Shown here: positions 44,130 through 55,339 of the stretch, piece by piece
How positions within the stretch are numbered: the first letter of the stretch is position 1
How the letters are laid out: every line of letters starts with the position of its first letter
Origin: Paralvinella palmiformis
Taxonomy: Eukaryota > Annelida > Polychaeta > Terebellida > Alvinellidae
Direction of reading: 5' to 3'
Length of the DNA stretch: 64,000 bases
NCBI GenBank assembly: GCA_025642065.1
Contig: JAODUP010000669.1
Span: forward strand, 1-64,000
Position numbers and translations under genes: made by a program
Notes under the pieces: generated by a model
The model's input: the letters and a program-made list of their open reading frames with translations, nothing else
Database searches by the model: none
Told to the model about the DNA's origin: nothing

Positions 44130-47100
44130 AATATTATTATATAGTACTTTCACTTCAATAAATTTGTAAAGATTATGTTTTTACTCATTTACATGATGTT
44201 TTCCTTGACTGAAGTATGTTGTCATATAGTTAGACCTAATTTCTCCCCCCACCCATCCACCTTCACTGCTTAGAGGAGAACGATCCAAACAAAAGGATGC
44301 TCAATGCCAGAGTGCTTTATATCCCCAGAAGGTCACCAATAACCTGTTCTAATTAATTGAGATGAGAGCACCACTTAACATAAACAATGACCCATGAGTA
44401 TGGATATACCATCCAAGATTGTCAGATGAGAAATAACACTTTTTTTTGAAACTATTAACACTCAGTTTAGCATCGAAATACTTGATGTGTCCTGTGCTTA
44501 TATCATTTAATATCCAGATTATACAAAGTAGCTTGCTTATCTTGTATTCTGAAATTTGACATTTGTTTCTTGATGCGCTACTTTCAGGGATGACTTTGAG
44601 CAGCGATACGTCAAGTTGTACAAGCCATATGATGGACACTTGGGTCCTCAGTCGTACGAGTCATGGCAGTTAGCAGACTATCATATGGTTTGTTCTGTTA
44701 CTTTATATTGGCTAAATGTTTATTTCAGTTCTTTATCTTATTTATGACATTGGTATATTAGTGGGTATACCTTCTTTGTTGTTGGTAACTATGTGTTTTT
44801 GATTTTTCATCAAGGTCCGTGGTATTGTTGATGGGGTCGTTGACAAATTTCTGGACAACTACTTCTGGAAGGTTTCTTCACATAATGACACAGAAACTGC
44901 TCAGTATCCAAACAGTGATGATGATGGTGATGATGCTACAGTATAATTTGTTATATGAGACAGCCTTAGTAACATCATAGGTGGTCTTTAAACTCTATTA
45001 ATATTTAAAATCAGGTTATGGTTTTCGTAAATGCATACTCGTCAGAAAAATTGGACTGACCACTTGTATGCCATTTTCTAAAAAGAGGTCAACTCTTTAG
45101 TCAAGAGGTGATGAGGATAGATCTCGCAATATTTCCTATAGACACTCATTCATTATCTTATTATGTGTGTTATATATTCACGGCTCTCCCATGGTGGAGT
45201 TGGTATTGCAGTACACTGCAGGGCCTCCAGTCAAATCCCAGTGTTGGCCAAGTCTGTGAGATGTATCATTCTTTAATAAAAGGCTTCAGGCTGGTGTTCT
45301 CATTTCTCCCTGTGGAGTTGTACATCATCCATATGTCTCAGCTCTGACCAACGCTGAGGCTAAAGAAACCTTTTCCTACTCTTTGTCACTTATTCAAAGT
45401 AATTATCACATTGATCTTAGTATTGATATATTTATTTGTATAAGAAGCTATATGTACTTGACTGGAAGCCTTCAGCTCTATATTAGAAGCCGATACTCGA
45501 AGATGGCAGACTAGGAGGATACAGATCATACAAGCAACCACCATACAACTGATAATGGAGGAGATCGTATTGCAGGTAAGCTTCTGGTATGAGGTAATGC
45601 CCATCTTGGTACTCTCTTAGGAAGTTAGATAATCATTAGAAACAGGTGTTCTCTAAAGGCATAAGTAAATAATAATAAGACAATAATAAAAAAAATTGCA
45701 GTTGAAGGTGATGTTTTAGTAAACATAGTCTTAATTCTAGGTTTATAAATTTATTATCTTTACTATCACTATATTGGCCAGTATACTGTGGAAGCAAATA
45801 TAATTCAGGATGTTCTTAACTTCTATGTATTTAGACTGAAGATATAAAATTTTCAGCAATCATTCGCAGTAAGTTCTCTGAAAGTCTTTGTATGCCAAAC
45901 ACTCTTCAGCATTCATGAAAATTTTAATTTTGTCAGAACCGCAAACATTGCCAATGGTAATTATTTACATTGTTTGTCAAGTAACTGATGTATGCTAAAG
46001 AAGTGAACATTTATTTGGGAGTTATTCGAATGATAGAACAAACATACATTTATGTTGATGATTTCATCTCTTCATGTGGCAATAAATAACTGTTCCCATT
46101 GTCCGTCATGTGGTTCTGCCCCCCCCCCCCAATTATAATTAATGGTAGTTGTATCTGAGTTCACAGCTGTTATTTGTGCTTTGTTAATTACATGTGTGTA
46201 GCAGGATTTAAACTAATAATGATAATCACGTATGTTGTTTTTATTCAGCAGGTGGCAGCACTCTCCTAGTCTTGTAACAGTCTTAAGTTATTTGAATTTA
46301 GTATATAAGCGTGGGATCATTTTGGTTGATGATGACATTAGTTTGTATCAGTATTAGCAGCAAAGACAAGTTTATATATGTGAAGATTGTTTGGTATTCT
46401 GACATCGAACACAACAAACTGAATTGAGTATTCACTATTGATGCATAAATTAGCAGAGTCAATGTACTATGTATACAATAAACACTTATTTAATGACTGG
46501 TCACTGATTGGATTTCTGGTGTATGAATAAATAGCAAGTGGCATTTAATATGTCAACATGGTGTCATCAATGTTAGTCATGATGTCACAATTCATCATTC
46601 TGACTGGATTAAAAATTACATTGCATTATCTGTAGGATATACAATAAAATATTGATTTACTTCATTAAATTATGCTATGGCATTGTTATGAGGAAATGGC
46701 TCAACAAAAAGGCAACTAAATCAACCTGCAACCTCTTCCAGCACCAATGTACACAAACCAATCACATGAAGATAATCATTATCTGTGGTTCACGATCTAA
46801 GGATCCTAGTCACTGTATTATAATAAAGCCAGACTGTGTATTATTCACTCACTCTGTATATTAACTGCTAACTCAGTTAACTAAAAAAACACCAATCAGA
46901 ATAGATTATTGTGTTAATTTATTATTGTATCTCGACTGTTACATCATTTTCTCATTATTATGCTCGTTTCTTCAGGTGACCAGGAGGTTGGCTGAGGAGA
47001 CAGCTGAAGAATTTTTCTACTTGTACAAGTTTATTTGTGACAGAAGTGATGTAATGTTTACAAAAACTGCACAGGTAAACATTATGTAATATATGTAATT

Positions 47101-48096
47101 AACTGACTGTGGGAGATTTTCTGATTAAGTGATTCAAAGAATGTTTTATCTTTGATAAAGATTGTTTGTTTTTTTGTTCTGGGAGAATCCCCAGCCTGTC
47201 GCTTATTTGGCACAGCCTCTATGTTCCAGTGGTTGAGAAACCACTTCCCCCACCACTCACCGGGGGCAGTACGGAAAGATGGAGCTGAAATACCCTGAGG
47301 GCGGTCCCTGTCAGAGTGTTTTACGTCCTCAGTGGATCTATAACGTCCCCCTTTATTTAAAATAATTCAGTGGAGACGGCAGCGCCATTTAACGTGGTCA
47401 GCCACCCACTATGTTGTGAGCCGTGAAATTAATCTGTGGAAAAGTTTCAACCTCTTGCAGAGTTCGAACCTGTGACCGTTGGCACCAAGTGCCGGATGCT
47501 TAACCGCTAGGCCACTGGAGCTCACTAGGATAAAGATTGGCCTTGCTATCCTTTATTTATGGTAGTAATGCTAGAAAATAGCCATAGAATTTTCCAATGA
47601 TAGAAACAAATAATATATTTAAGTTATTACTGAAGAAGTTGCTTATGTGTATATGATCTTTAAAGTGAGTTATGTTTATATTTTTTGTTTTAGTGTGTGT
47701 TTTTTCTCTCTTCGTAACATTAATAATAAAATTATGAGTCAACAGTAAAACCATGAAACAAAACTTTGTCACATTTATTGTGAAGAAAACATAGTTATCT
47801 AATCCTGTCTCAAATAAAACACATAATCAAGCATATAACATGATGTGACACTTGTCATCAGAGTAGTTTAATTCAAACAAGAAAACTTGAGAAGTTACCC
47901 ACAAAACCAACATCAAAGGTACTGTTAAACACCAGGCCACAAAACTAACTAGTTATTATATTTTTTAATACGCAGGCTAATTCTCAGGATCTTATTTATA
48001 ATTATTATATTCCATGATTTATCAATATTGGATTGTTTAATAATTTGTATCTGAATGGACAAAGTCATATTTTTCTGAATGTGGGGTTGAGGTGTG

Positions 48097-48129
<33 letters not shown>

Positions 48130-48468
48130 TTTGCAAAATATCAGCTCCACACATTCTCTTTGCAGGCTATAGCTAAATCTCAATCTTATAATGATGTTCA
48201 GACACACACCCAGGTGTTAAATATGTTACATAGTCTACAACATGATAGAGATAAAAATAGGTAAATATAGTCTGTATTAATATATATATATCACACAAAA
48301 ACACATACCATTTTTTATTATAAAATATATAGTTATGCAAATATTTCAACATATGAAGTTACCATATATTATGTGCTATAATTAATTAGATAATCATCAA
48401 CATATTTCAGGTTGACCATCTTCTCACACAGCCAGCCGCTAGACTCAAAGAAAAAGTCACAAAATTAA
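39990..48468 (+). CDS. Uncharacterised 388-aa protein, 12 exons
   Basis: Exons: 39990-40093, 40220-40283, 40470-40557, 40657-40762, 41394-41500, 43020-43167, 44588-44687, 44815-44926, 45490-45575, 46976-47074, 48166-48260 and 48411-48468. All have GT/AG ends, and the phases add up to 1167 coding bases with one terminal TAA. An in-frame TGA precedes the first ATG, which has A at -3 and G at +4. The protein is charged and mostly helical, with no signal peptide or membrane segment. It begins MEPVKVTDEALLQRI, with a coiled-coil-like stretch (LLSQKEQIRDQRDKLAQMKQ). An amphipathic segment VRGIVDGVVDKFLDN starts at residue 240. A C-terminal helical part (RRIQIIQATTIQLIMEEIVL, RRLAEETAEEFFYLYKFICD) follows. 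I do not recognise the family. The donor of exon 8 (GTGATG) and the acceptor of exon 9 are the least certain. Reading through that donor instead meets a TAA at 44944. Confidence 0.82.
43700..44085 (-). mobile_element. LINE RT C-terminal remnant
   Basis: The minus strand reads GAYDEQLMPAVVTAEECPYK, then LPRNHKTQERQHY, RIARPCNSWPDKVVEAPSTQ and SFEKRLDKY, typical of the end of CR1-type LINE proteins. It lies in intron 6 of the 388-aa gene. A related copy is at 50340-50760. Confidence 0.75.
44089..44125. repeat. (AT)n microsatellite
   Basis: AT repeat at the edge of the LINE remnant. Confidence 0.95.
45183..45375 (+). mobile_element. tRNA-derived SINE-like element
   Basis: A tRNA-like head GCTCTCCCATGGTGGAGTTG has a box B-like CAGTCAAATCCCAG, followed by a body ending near CCAACGCTGAGGCTAAAG. 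It lies in intron 8 of the 388-aa gene. No target duplication was identified. Confidence 0.5.
47165..47528 (-). mobile_element. SINE-2, full length with target duplication
   Basis: The minus strand has head AGCTCCAGTGGCCTAGCGGT with box B AGGTTCGAACTCTG, and a body containing GGCTGACCACGTTAAATGGC. The tail reads GGCTGTGCC, AGGCTGGGGATTCTCCCAG, then a T-rich end. Perfect 11-bp duplications GATAAAGATTG flank it (47154-47164 and 47529-47539). It lies in intron 10 of the 388-aa gene. Confidence 0.9.
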
Positions 48469-49265
48469 AACAATTAGTAATAACAATATGGTTATATTAG
48501 TTACACACTTCATCATATGTTAGGTCTGATATAATTATCAATATTTGCTTCTTACAGTATTTTTTATAATTTAAAAAATATTTTATCCCATATAATCTAA
48601 TGTTGTATATTATCCAGTTAATATTTATATTTGCTGTAATTTTTTTTGTTTGTTAAGGGGGCCGTAATACTTTAGTGATTATACTATATCTATTTATTGA
48701 CATTTTATGGTTATGTGTGGGTCACATCCATTGAATATTTACTGAACAGAAGTATGTATTAACGAATTATTGTTTACAATCATTTAAATTGTCTGATAGT
48801 GTTAATCATGTACCTGATAATAATTATAGTGTCTGAATTGGCCCATTTTCATGTCCCGTTTTCATGTCCTATTTACCTGTTGCTGTGATTTGTGTCCATT
48901 CACTCTTTTCTCCATCCCATTCAGCATCAATATATTATTTGCAACAGCCTTGGAACACAGTTTGCATTCACTCAATTTTTAAAGTGTTTATTATTTTTAG
49001 ATGAAAGACCAGTTATTTTGTTATTATTTGGGGGGAGAAATAAGGCTATAACATCTAACAATGGTAATAGAGAAATTCTCTAACGTCATATTTGACAAGA
49101 GGTGTTTTTTATGTATCATATTTTCTAGTAGTCCCTGACCCGTGTATTTTCTTAGGCACATTCCTTTGCTAAAAAAACCCAGATGACTTCCCTGGCCTCA
49201 GGTTTTTAAAGCCAGGCATAGCTCAGTATGAACCACAGTGATTTAGCTAAATGTAATGATAAAAA

Positions 49266-49297
<32 letters not shown>

Positions 49298-49374
49298 ATA
49301 TAGTAATGTCATTTTGGCCTACATAAAATTCGTCAAATTATTAGTTAGTTAGTTAGTTAGTTAGTTCAAGAGTA

Positions 49375-49975
49375 TAATCTCTCCAGCCAAGTCAGTGACT
49401 CCACCTCGCCTATATTGCTCAGCTTTCTCGGGAACTCCTCATAGATGTGATGGAGTTTGTGTCTGTTTTGATTGTGTATCCTGGTATTTTTTGTTTGCCT
49501 GGGATGTATTTATCAAGTTTATGCTTGAAACTTGTCATGGAGCATCCTGACTGGGCAGGGATATTTACTGGATGGCTGTTGAAAAGCTGTGGACCCATAA
49601 TTTGAACGCTCCCTTCTCTGATTGCCCTAATTTTACCAGATCTACACTGTTTTATTTGGGGACTTGGAACAGGTGACCCTGCCCTGTTGATGTGTATGAT
49701 TTTATTTCAACATTTGGGGCAATTCCTTCTAGAATTTTCCAGGTGTATATAATTTGGTATCTTTCCATCCTCCTCTCCTGAGAGTACATCTTGAGGGTTG
49801 ATAGGCGATCCCAATAATTTAGCTCAGATATTGAACATATCTTACTGAAAAATGATCTGAAGAGGGACTCATTTTTCTGGATATCTCCAACTCTGTATGG
49901 TGTCCATAGCTGGGAGCAGTAATCTATGTGTGGCTGGACTATGCTGCACCATAGTGTTTTCATAGTGTGCAAATC
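49375..49975 (-). mobile_element. LINE RT C-terminal remnant
   Basis: The minus-strand frame from 49972 reads LWCSIVQPHIDYCSQLWTPY, RVGDIQKNESLFRSFFSKI, LNYWDRLSTLKMYSQERRME and RYQIIYTWKILEGIAPNV. This is the C-terminal half of a non-LTR reverse transcriptase. Matching sequence continues, with breaks, to about 49375. Confidence 0.85.
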
Positions 49976-50204
49976 CGACGTTATCTCACCTATATCATAA
50001 TAAAAGCATATGAAATAAATAAATTAACAATAAAAGAAGCTAAAAACACAATTTAAAATACAATAAAAACATATTTTAAAATGTACATACAATAAAATAT
50101 TTACATGGAAATGCATTTTTAGGCCATTACCTCCGGTTTACATCCCAAACTGGGTTACATTTTTGCAACCAATTAATGATGTAGGGCAAGTTATGGCTGC
50201 ATAT

Positions 50205-50236
<32 letters not shown>

Positions 50237-50257
50237 TACTTAGCCATAGTTAGATAC

Positions 50258-50315
50258 TTGGCCCATTTAGCCTACCATGTGCACAAAAGTGGCTGTAAAA
50301 CACAAATCATCATCT
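50258..50315 (+). mobile_element. SINE-1 3' fragment
   Basis: Only the tail is present: GGCCCATTTAGCCTACCATG, CACAAAAGTGGC, GTAAAACACAAATCATC. Confidence 0.85.
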
Positions 50316-50339
50316 TAGATAGATACTGGACGCAGGCTA

Positions 50340-50760
50340 ATTGTTAGTCCTGTGTGTCTAGATCATCATCCAATCTTGAAGATAAATTTACATATTTGGC
50401 ATTGTGACACAAATCCAGACCTGCTTCATAATTATATACAAGATCCTGATTCCTCTAGTCCATATCTAATTTTTTCTCGGAAGATTGTATACTAATACTA
50501 TTACTAAGTGGGCCTGCATCACTTGTTAGACAAGCTGTTCCAAGATCTACTATCCTTTCCTGAAAATAATGCTGTCTCGGCCAGGTCTTGATGAAATGTT
50601 CAGGCAGCTTATAGCTATGCCCTGTGGTCATTTTGTGTGTGCTGCTTCTTCCTCTATAACGACATCTGGCATTACTTGCTCGTCATATGCACCAGAGACC
50701 ATCTTGTACATCACAATCATGTCACCTCTTAGTCTTCTGTATACTAAAGTTTATATATGA
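50340..50760 (-). mobile_element. LINE RT C-terminal remnant
   Basis: The minus strand reads LVYRRLRGDMIVMYKMVSGA, then YDEQVMPDVV. Diverged C-terminal sequence follows, parallel to 43700-44085. Confidence 0.75.
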
Positions 50761-51319
50761 CATCCATGTTCTTTTTTGTGGGCGGAGGGGGAGACTTGTT
50801 GTGTTAATTGCCTTCAGCCCTATGCTGTCATAGGGAAAGTCCTGATTGTAGTATTATTGGTTTTGTTTATGGTACGCTTAGATAATAGCGTTACTTGTCA
50901 TTCTATTAGGGATTACATTTTTTTAATTATGATATTTTTATGTTTCATTGATATAATAATTAATGTTTGCTGATGAAATTGCAAATATATTGTGATTTAC
51001 CCAACTATCTGTGATTAAATGATATGATATGGTAGTATTATACTATTTAAAGGAAGTGTGTTTGTAGACACACACACACACACAAATTTTGATGAGAATG
51101 TGTTCCTATGATTTTATTGTTCTGTTGACTTGACGTTTCCAACTTATTGTTTTTAATAAATATTCATCACTTCCTCATAAAGACGTTGTTATAATATCAC
51201 TGAATAGTTGAAACCAAAAGATGACACATTTAGACGGCATGTTATATGGCCTACATCGATTATTAGTACTGCCATATACAGAAAAACATGTATTATGGGA
51301 CTATTTGATCTGTATGACA

Positions 51320-51629
51320 ATGTCGAGCCGTGATAGCGCAGTTAGTTAGAGTGTAGGACTCGTAGCCGAACGGTCGCGAGTTTGAGGCTCCGTGAGTTGC
51401 AATGCTGTCATGTGGCAACTGGTTCACTCATCCATATGAGTACCCGACAGGACGCGATGGCTATGTGTTTGAGTAACCCTTTGCGCCTCTAATGGCAGCA
51501 TGCGTTGTATGCTTCCTTGGGAGTTGAGATGTGTGCTAGGTGGAAACAGGTCTGAGTCAGGGATAATAATACTGTAACGCGCCTTCTAGCTGAATAGGGT
51601 GCTATATAAATATCACATATTATTATTAT
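51320..51629 (+). mobile_element. SINE-3, tRNA-derived with LINE-type tail
   Basis: The tRNA-like head contains box A TGATAGCGCAGTTAGTTAGA and box B GGTCGCGAGTTTGAGGC. The long body ends in AACGCGCCTTCTAGC, AGGGTGCTATATAAAT and (ATT)n. A 7-bp duplication TATGACA (51313-51319 and 51630-51636) flanks it. The tail resembles the ends of local LINE pieces (7545-7612, 11385-11460, 21340-21417). Confidence 0.88.
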
Positions 51630-52189
51630 TATGACACCAGATAGTCCTTAAACAAATGTGAAATTTTAATGTGTGTAGTTTCTGAAGATAATTAAAGTCA
51701 TAGTGAGCTTTGATGGGACTTAGCACTTGACAAAACAATCACAATTTGAGTCTTAAAAAACACCAACATTTCTGGGAATTGATTTCTCAGCTCAATATTG
51801 TAGTTCTTTGACCACATTAATATAGCCATGTCATTTCACTTGATTAACGTAAGATGTTAAGGACCTTTTGAAGGCTTAAAGCACTCTTGTGTTGACCACC
51901 CTTAGAGTATTTCAACTCTATCTTTGCCTGTAATTTCCCTATGAGTTTCAGGCATTTGTTAGTTAATGGTACCCCACGGAAATAACTGTTTACCCTTTTA
52001 TGCATTAGCCACGTTCTCTGATCACAAAAGGAAACCGATTAATCAGTCAAATTTTGAAATCTTCATTTTACTATAGTTGGTAATACATACGTGTATAACT
52101 GATTGTACAACTAAATATAACTGTATGCTTTGTTATATTGAGCTCCTCACTACCATCTTAAGAACACCCACTGATTAAAAGCATTCCTG

Positions 52190-52533
52190 GCACAAGAAAC
52201 ACTTAATTGTTACTGTGCTCCATATGCCTTTGTTACATCTTGTGTGAACTGTTGTAACTCCCGGTTATATGGGATATCTGATTATAACATCAATCACCTT
52301 CAGTGAGTTCAGAATAGTGCAACTCGCATAGAGACAAATACTCGAAAATATGACCATATCGCTCCATTTCTTCGAAAACTACACTGGCCATCTGTTACTT
52401 TGTTAGACAGATTATCCATTTCAAGATGTTACTATCAACTTATAAATCTGTCAATATCACCTGAGTACTGGTGTTCGTTAGAAAGTCGTCTGAAAACTGA
52501 GGTCGTACTATGGCAGGTACATTATGATTATGA
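52190..52533 (+). mobile_element. LINE 3' portion, left part of an interrupted copy
   Basis: The DNA is closely related to 20815-21090 (TATATGGGATATCTGATTAT, ACATCAATCACCTTCAG, AAATATGACCATATCGC). It is the left half of a LINE copy interrupted by the element at 52534-53902. Its continuation is at 53903-54150. Confidence 0.82.
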
Positions 52534-53902
52534 CAGGGCCGGAAAAAATCGCTAGCCCGGGACGTGTGGATTTTGTCTTCGGGCTAGTAAGTAGTCTAAA
52601 ATACTAGCCCGTCCGGGCTACTGGCATTTTAAGGCAAGATACGCGGTTTATATTCTCAAGTTGGTTTCCGTAGAATGATTTTCCGCTGTTTTGGAGCTCT
52701 TCGCGGTGAAAGGGATCATAGTTTAAAACACTCGCGCCGACACCTCACCAACGGTCGCTAAAAAGCATAGTTCCCGATAGGATTTTGGACGGATCTTCGG
52801 CAGAAATGGGTCATGATAAACGACAAATATTTATCAGTCGATAGTTTCCAGATCTGAAATAATGCTAAACTCTACTGTTGTAACCATTTCAAATGTCATA
52901 TTTATAAATATTTACTGAATATAAGAACCATGTTTGAAGAATGAGAGAGATTACGTGAACTCGTGATCTTGTCTGGTAAACGCCCATTTGCATTTATGAA
53001 GGGCACGTAACTCAAATACTTTCTCCTGATTGGCCAGTTGTCTTTTGTTTACAGTAAATAAAAGCACATGATCTTGTTTATATGGTGGGTTTCTGTCCCT
53101 TTCCCGTTCATTTGTTTGATTACTGGTTTTTCCCTCTCCATTTTACGTTAATATTATGACATAAATATGGATTCCATATATCATATTAACTGTTTTCATA
53201 CTTTGCTAAATATGCCGTTTTTGGTAACTTAATTTCTTTCTTGATCCTCTGTGTATGAATTATTACTGTGTTTGCATGTTTGCTTGTTTTTCGGGGAGTA
53301 TCCCCAGGCTGTTGCTTAATTGTTTAGCACAGCCTATCTTTGTTTGCTATTTTGTACTTTATTTTATATTTAAACAACAGTGGGCTTCCTTATCACCTCA
53401 ACAGCCACACGAAGAAAATTCCCGATTGTGGACATGACCAATAATTTATTACTGGATGAATTACGAACTGTTCGTTATTATATTTGTATTCTGTTAAGAG
53501 TATGGATCAATAAAACCACAAACACATTATTATTGTCTTTATTGCCTCCGTGGTCTAATCGGTAGGACATCGAACCACATATCACTACCACCTGAGTCCG
53601 AATCTCAGCGTGCATTGGCATAGCTCATTTTCATCCTTGGTTTCGCTGTATTACCTTTGGAGGTCACTCGCCCCATTTATCCTGCCATGTGCACAAAAGT
53701 GGTCTAAAACATCAATCATACACAAATTTACGATCTGGTGTTCTCCGTCGATTCCAGCACAGTTTTGTTCTGACTAGTAAAACAATATAGTTTAAATAGC
53801 TAGTAAAATTTTGTTGTGCTATTAAGATATTTGTTGGGCTATTGGGTTTAAATTTTACTAGCCATGGGGCTAGTGAGATATAGAAAAAAAATTCTGGCCC
53901 TG
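52534..53902. mobile_element. Inverted-repeat DNA transposon (hAT-like), non-autonomous
   Basis: The left end is CAGGGCCGGAAAAAATC and the right end, reverse complemented, is CAGGGCCAGAATTTTTTTTC. Both are followed by CTAGCCC-containing stretches, and the motif GGGCTAGT or ACTAGCC recurs near both ends. It interrupts a LINE. A CAGGTACAT motif occurs on both sides (52514-52522 and 53909-53917), though not directly adjoining. It carries a SINE-1 (53544-53720) and a SINE-2 tail piece (about 53288-53340). No transposase was recognised. CAGGG ends are typical of hAT elements. Confidence 0.75.
53544..53720 (+). mobile_element. SINE-1 copy nested in the hAT-like element
   Basis: Head GCCTCCGTGGTCTAATCGGT, box B GAGTCCGAATCTCAG, body CGCTGTATTACCTTTGGAGG and tail CATGTGCACAAAAGTGG. 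It is complete apart from minor changes. Confidence 0.88.
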
Positions 53903-54150
53903 CAGTCCTCAGGTACATGCATATGTGTCTCAGTTCAAGTCATATGGTGATTATGCACTTTATGTTGCAGCCCCCGCTTTGGGGTATAGGTTGCCAGTGG
54001 ATGTTAGAAATGTGTTGTCTCTTGAGAAGTTTAAATCTGTTCTGAGAACAAACTGTTTACGGTTACTTTCACAGATAAATACAGATTATCATTCAAATCC
54101 CTTATTGTGTTTTAGACATAATATTTGGACACTTCATTAATTATTATTAT
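53903..54150 (+). mobile_element. LINE 3' portion, right part of an interrupted copy
   Basis: It continues the LINE of 52190-52533. Translation from about 53970 reads APALGYRLPVDVRNVLSLEK and FKSVLRTN, matching the C-terminal WNRLPEDIRNPSSLENFK of the copy at 20740. It ends near an ATT run. Confidence 0.82.
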
Positions 54151-54231
54151 TATATACCCGCTTACTTTGGCTCTTTTTTCATGTTTCAGTTACCTATGTG
54201 CTTAAATGTGTAAACAAGCAACTGAATTGAT

Positions 54232-54264
54232 AAATACAGGTGTGTAAATTACACACCTGTATTT
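54232..54264. repeat. Perfect 33-bp palindrome
   Basis: Two 16-bp arms, AAATACAGGTGTGTAA and its reverse complement, are separated by a single A. Confidence 0.97.
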
Positions 54265-54703
54265 CTAGTGATTTAGAACTGCCAGTAATGTGTGAGTGGG
54301 AATGTTGAATTAATTTAGTTTTTTTTTTAATTCGGCTGTAGATGACTTGTTTAACATTAAAATCTTCCCGTAACTATATACTGAATTCGAGGCAACATAT
54401 AATATAAATAAATTTTCGTCGTTTTACAATAATGGAGTCTACTGCAGAAATTGTACCAACAATTAATTATGTCAGACGAGGAGTTATGGAGTTTATAACA
54501 TAGTATCTATTCTTATCTCGGAACTATACTTGGCAGTCTGGTGTTTATGATGGTATTTAGGCTTGTCGTTGGTGCTTTCTGATTGGTCGGAATGTTTAGC
54601 AATGTTTTTAATAAATGGCAACAAGCCTAGTTTAACCTTGATTGAGCAGTATTAACATCAGAAATGAAACTACTTTTCGACGATGTCTGTAACTTTGAAC
54701 TAA

Positions 54704-54929
54704 ATGACGATGGCATTAGCCTCAAGATCAGCGTGTAACTTTGTGCAGAGAATACATTGTGTTTTAACACGAATATATCCGACACAAACTGTGATAACAA
54801 GTAGCTGTGTTCGCATGTTATCCAGCGACCAGCCTGGAACCAGTCACAAGCTTACTATCAATGGTTATAAAACCACGCCGAATGTAAACTTGTGGGAGGA
54901 GTACCGAAAGGTGAAAGGTTATCTTGAAG
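54704..54929 (+). CDS. First exon of a gene with a mitochondrial-type leader (partial)
   Basis: The frame from the ATG at 54704 reads MTMALASRSACNFVQRIHCV and continues through SSCVRMLSSDQPGTSH to VNLWEEYRKVKGYLE. A donor GTAAAG follows at 54930. The first 40 residues contain several Arg, Ser and Thr and no acidic residue, as in mitochondrial import leaders. The RMLSS segment resembles a cleavage region. The rest of the protein would lie in later exons, which I could not place. Reading through without splicing stops at 55001-55003. A short upstream frame at 54664-54738 overlaps this start. The family is not recognised. Confidence 0.55.
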
Positions 54930-55339
54930 GTAAAGGCTTTGATGTTCTTCGTGCCATTACATTGTCTGTTGAAGTGAGAAGCAATGTCACTGTCAATCAG
55001 TGAGTGCGTGAATGGGTGCGAATGTCTGCCACAACTCGGACTTAGTGTGTGTCTGTCACGACTATGAGTTATGACGGTGTGACACTGTAGATTCTACTGT
55101 ATCTCTGTGTGGGGGGGGGGTTATGTTCGCCACCAGAGACAGTTCGCAATTTCCCTTCGCCAGTCAGATTTATGCTTATAAGTAAAACTTCACTCAGTTA
55201 ATAAGTAGATCTAAATATACTTAAAAGTTATATACCAGCCTAGGCAATAGCCTGTGAATAGGCCTAGGGTCTAAATAAATTGTGCATGGTATTGGAAATA
55301 TAGTATATATATATTAATTTATTCGCTGGCTGAATGAGT

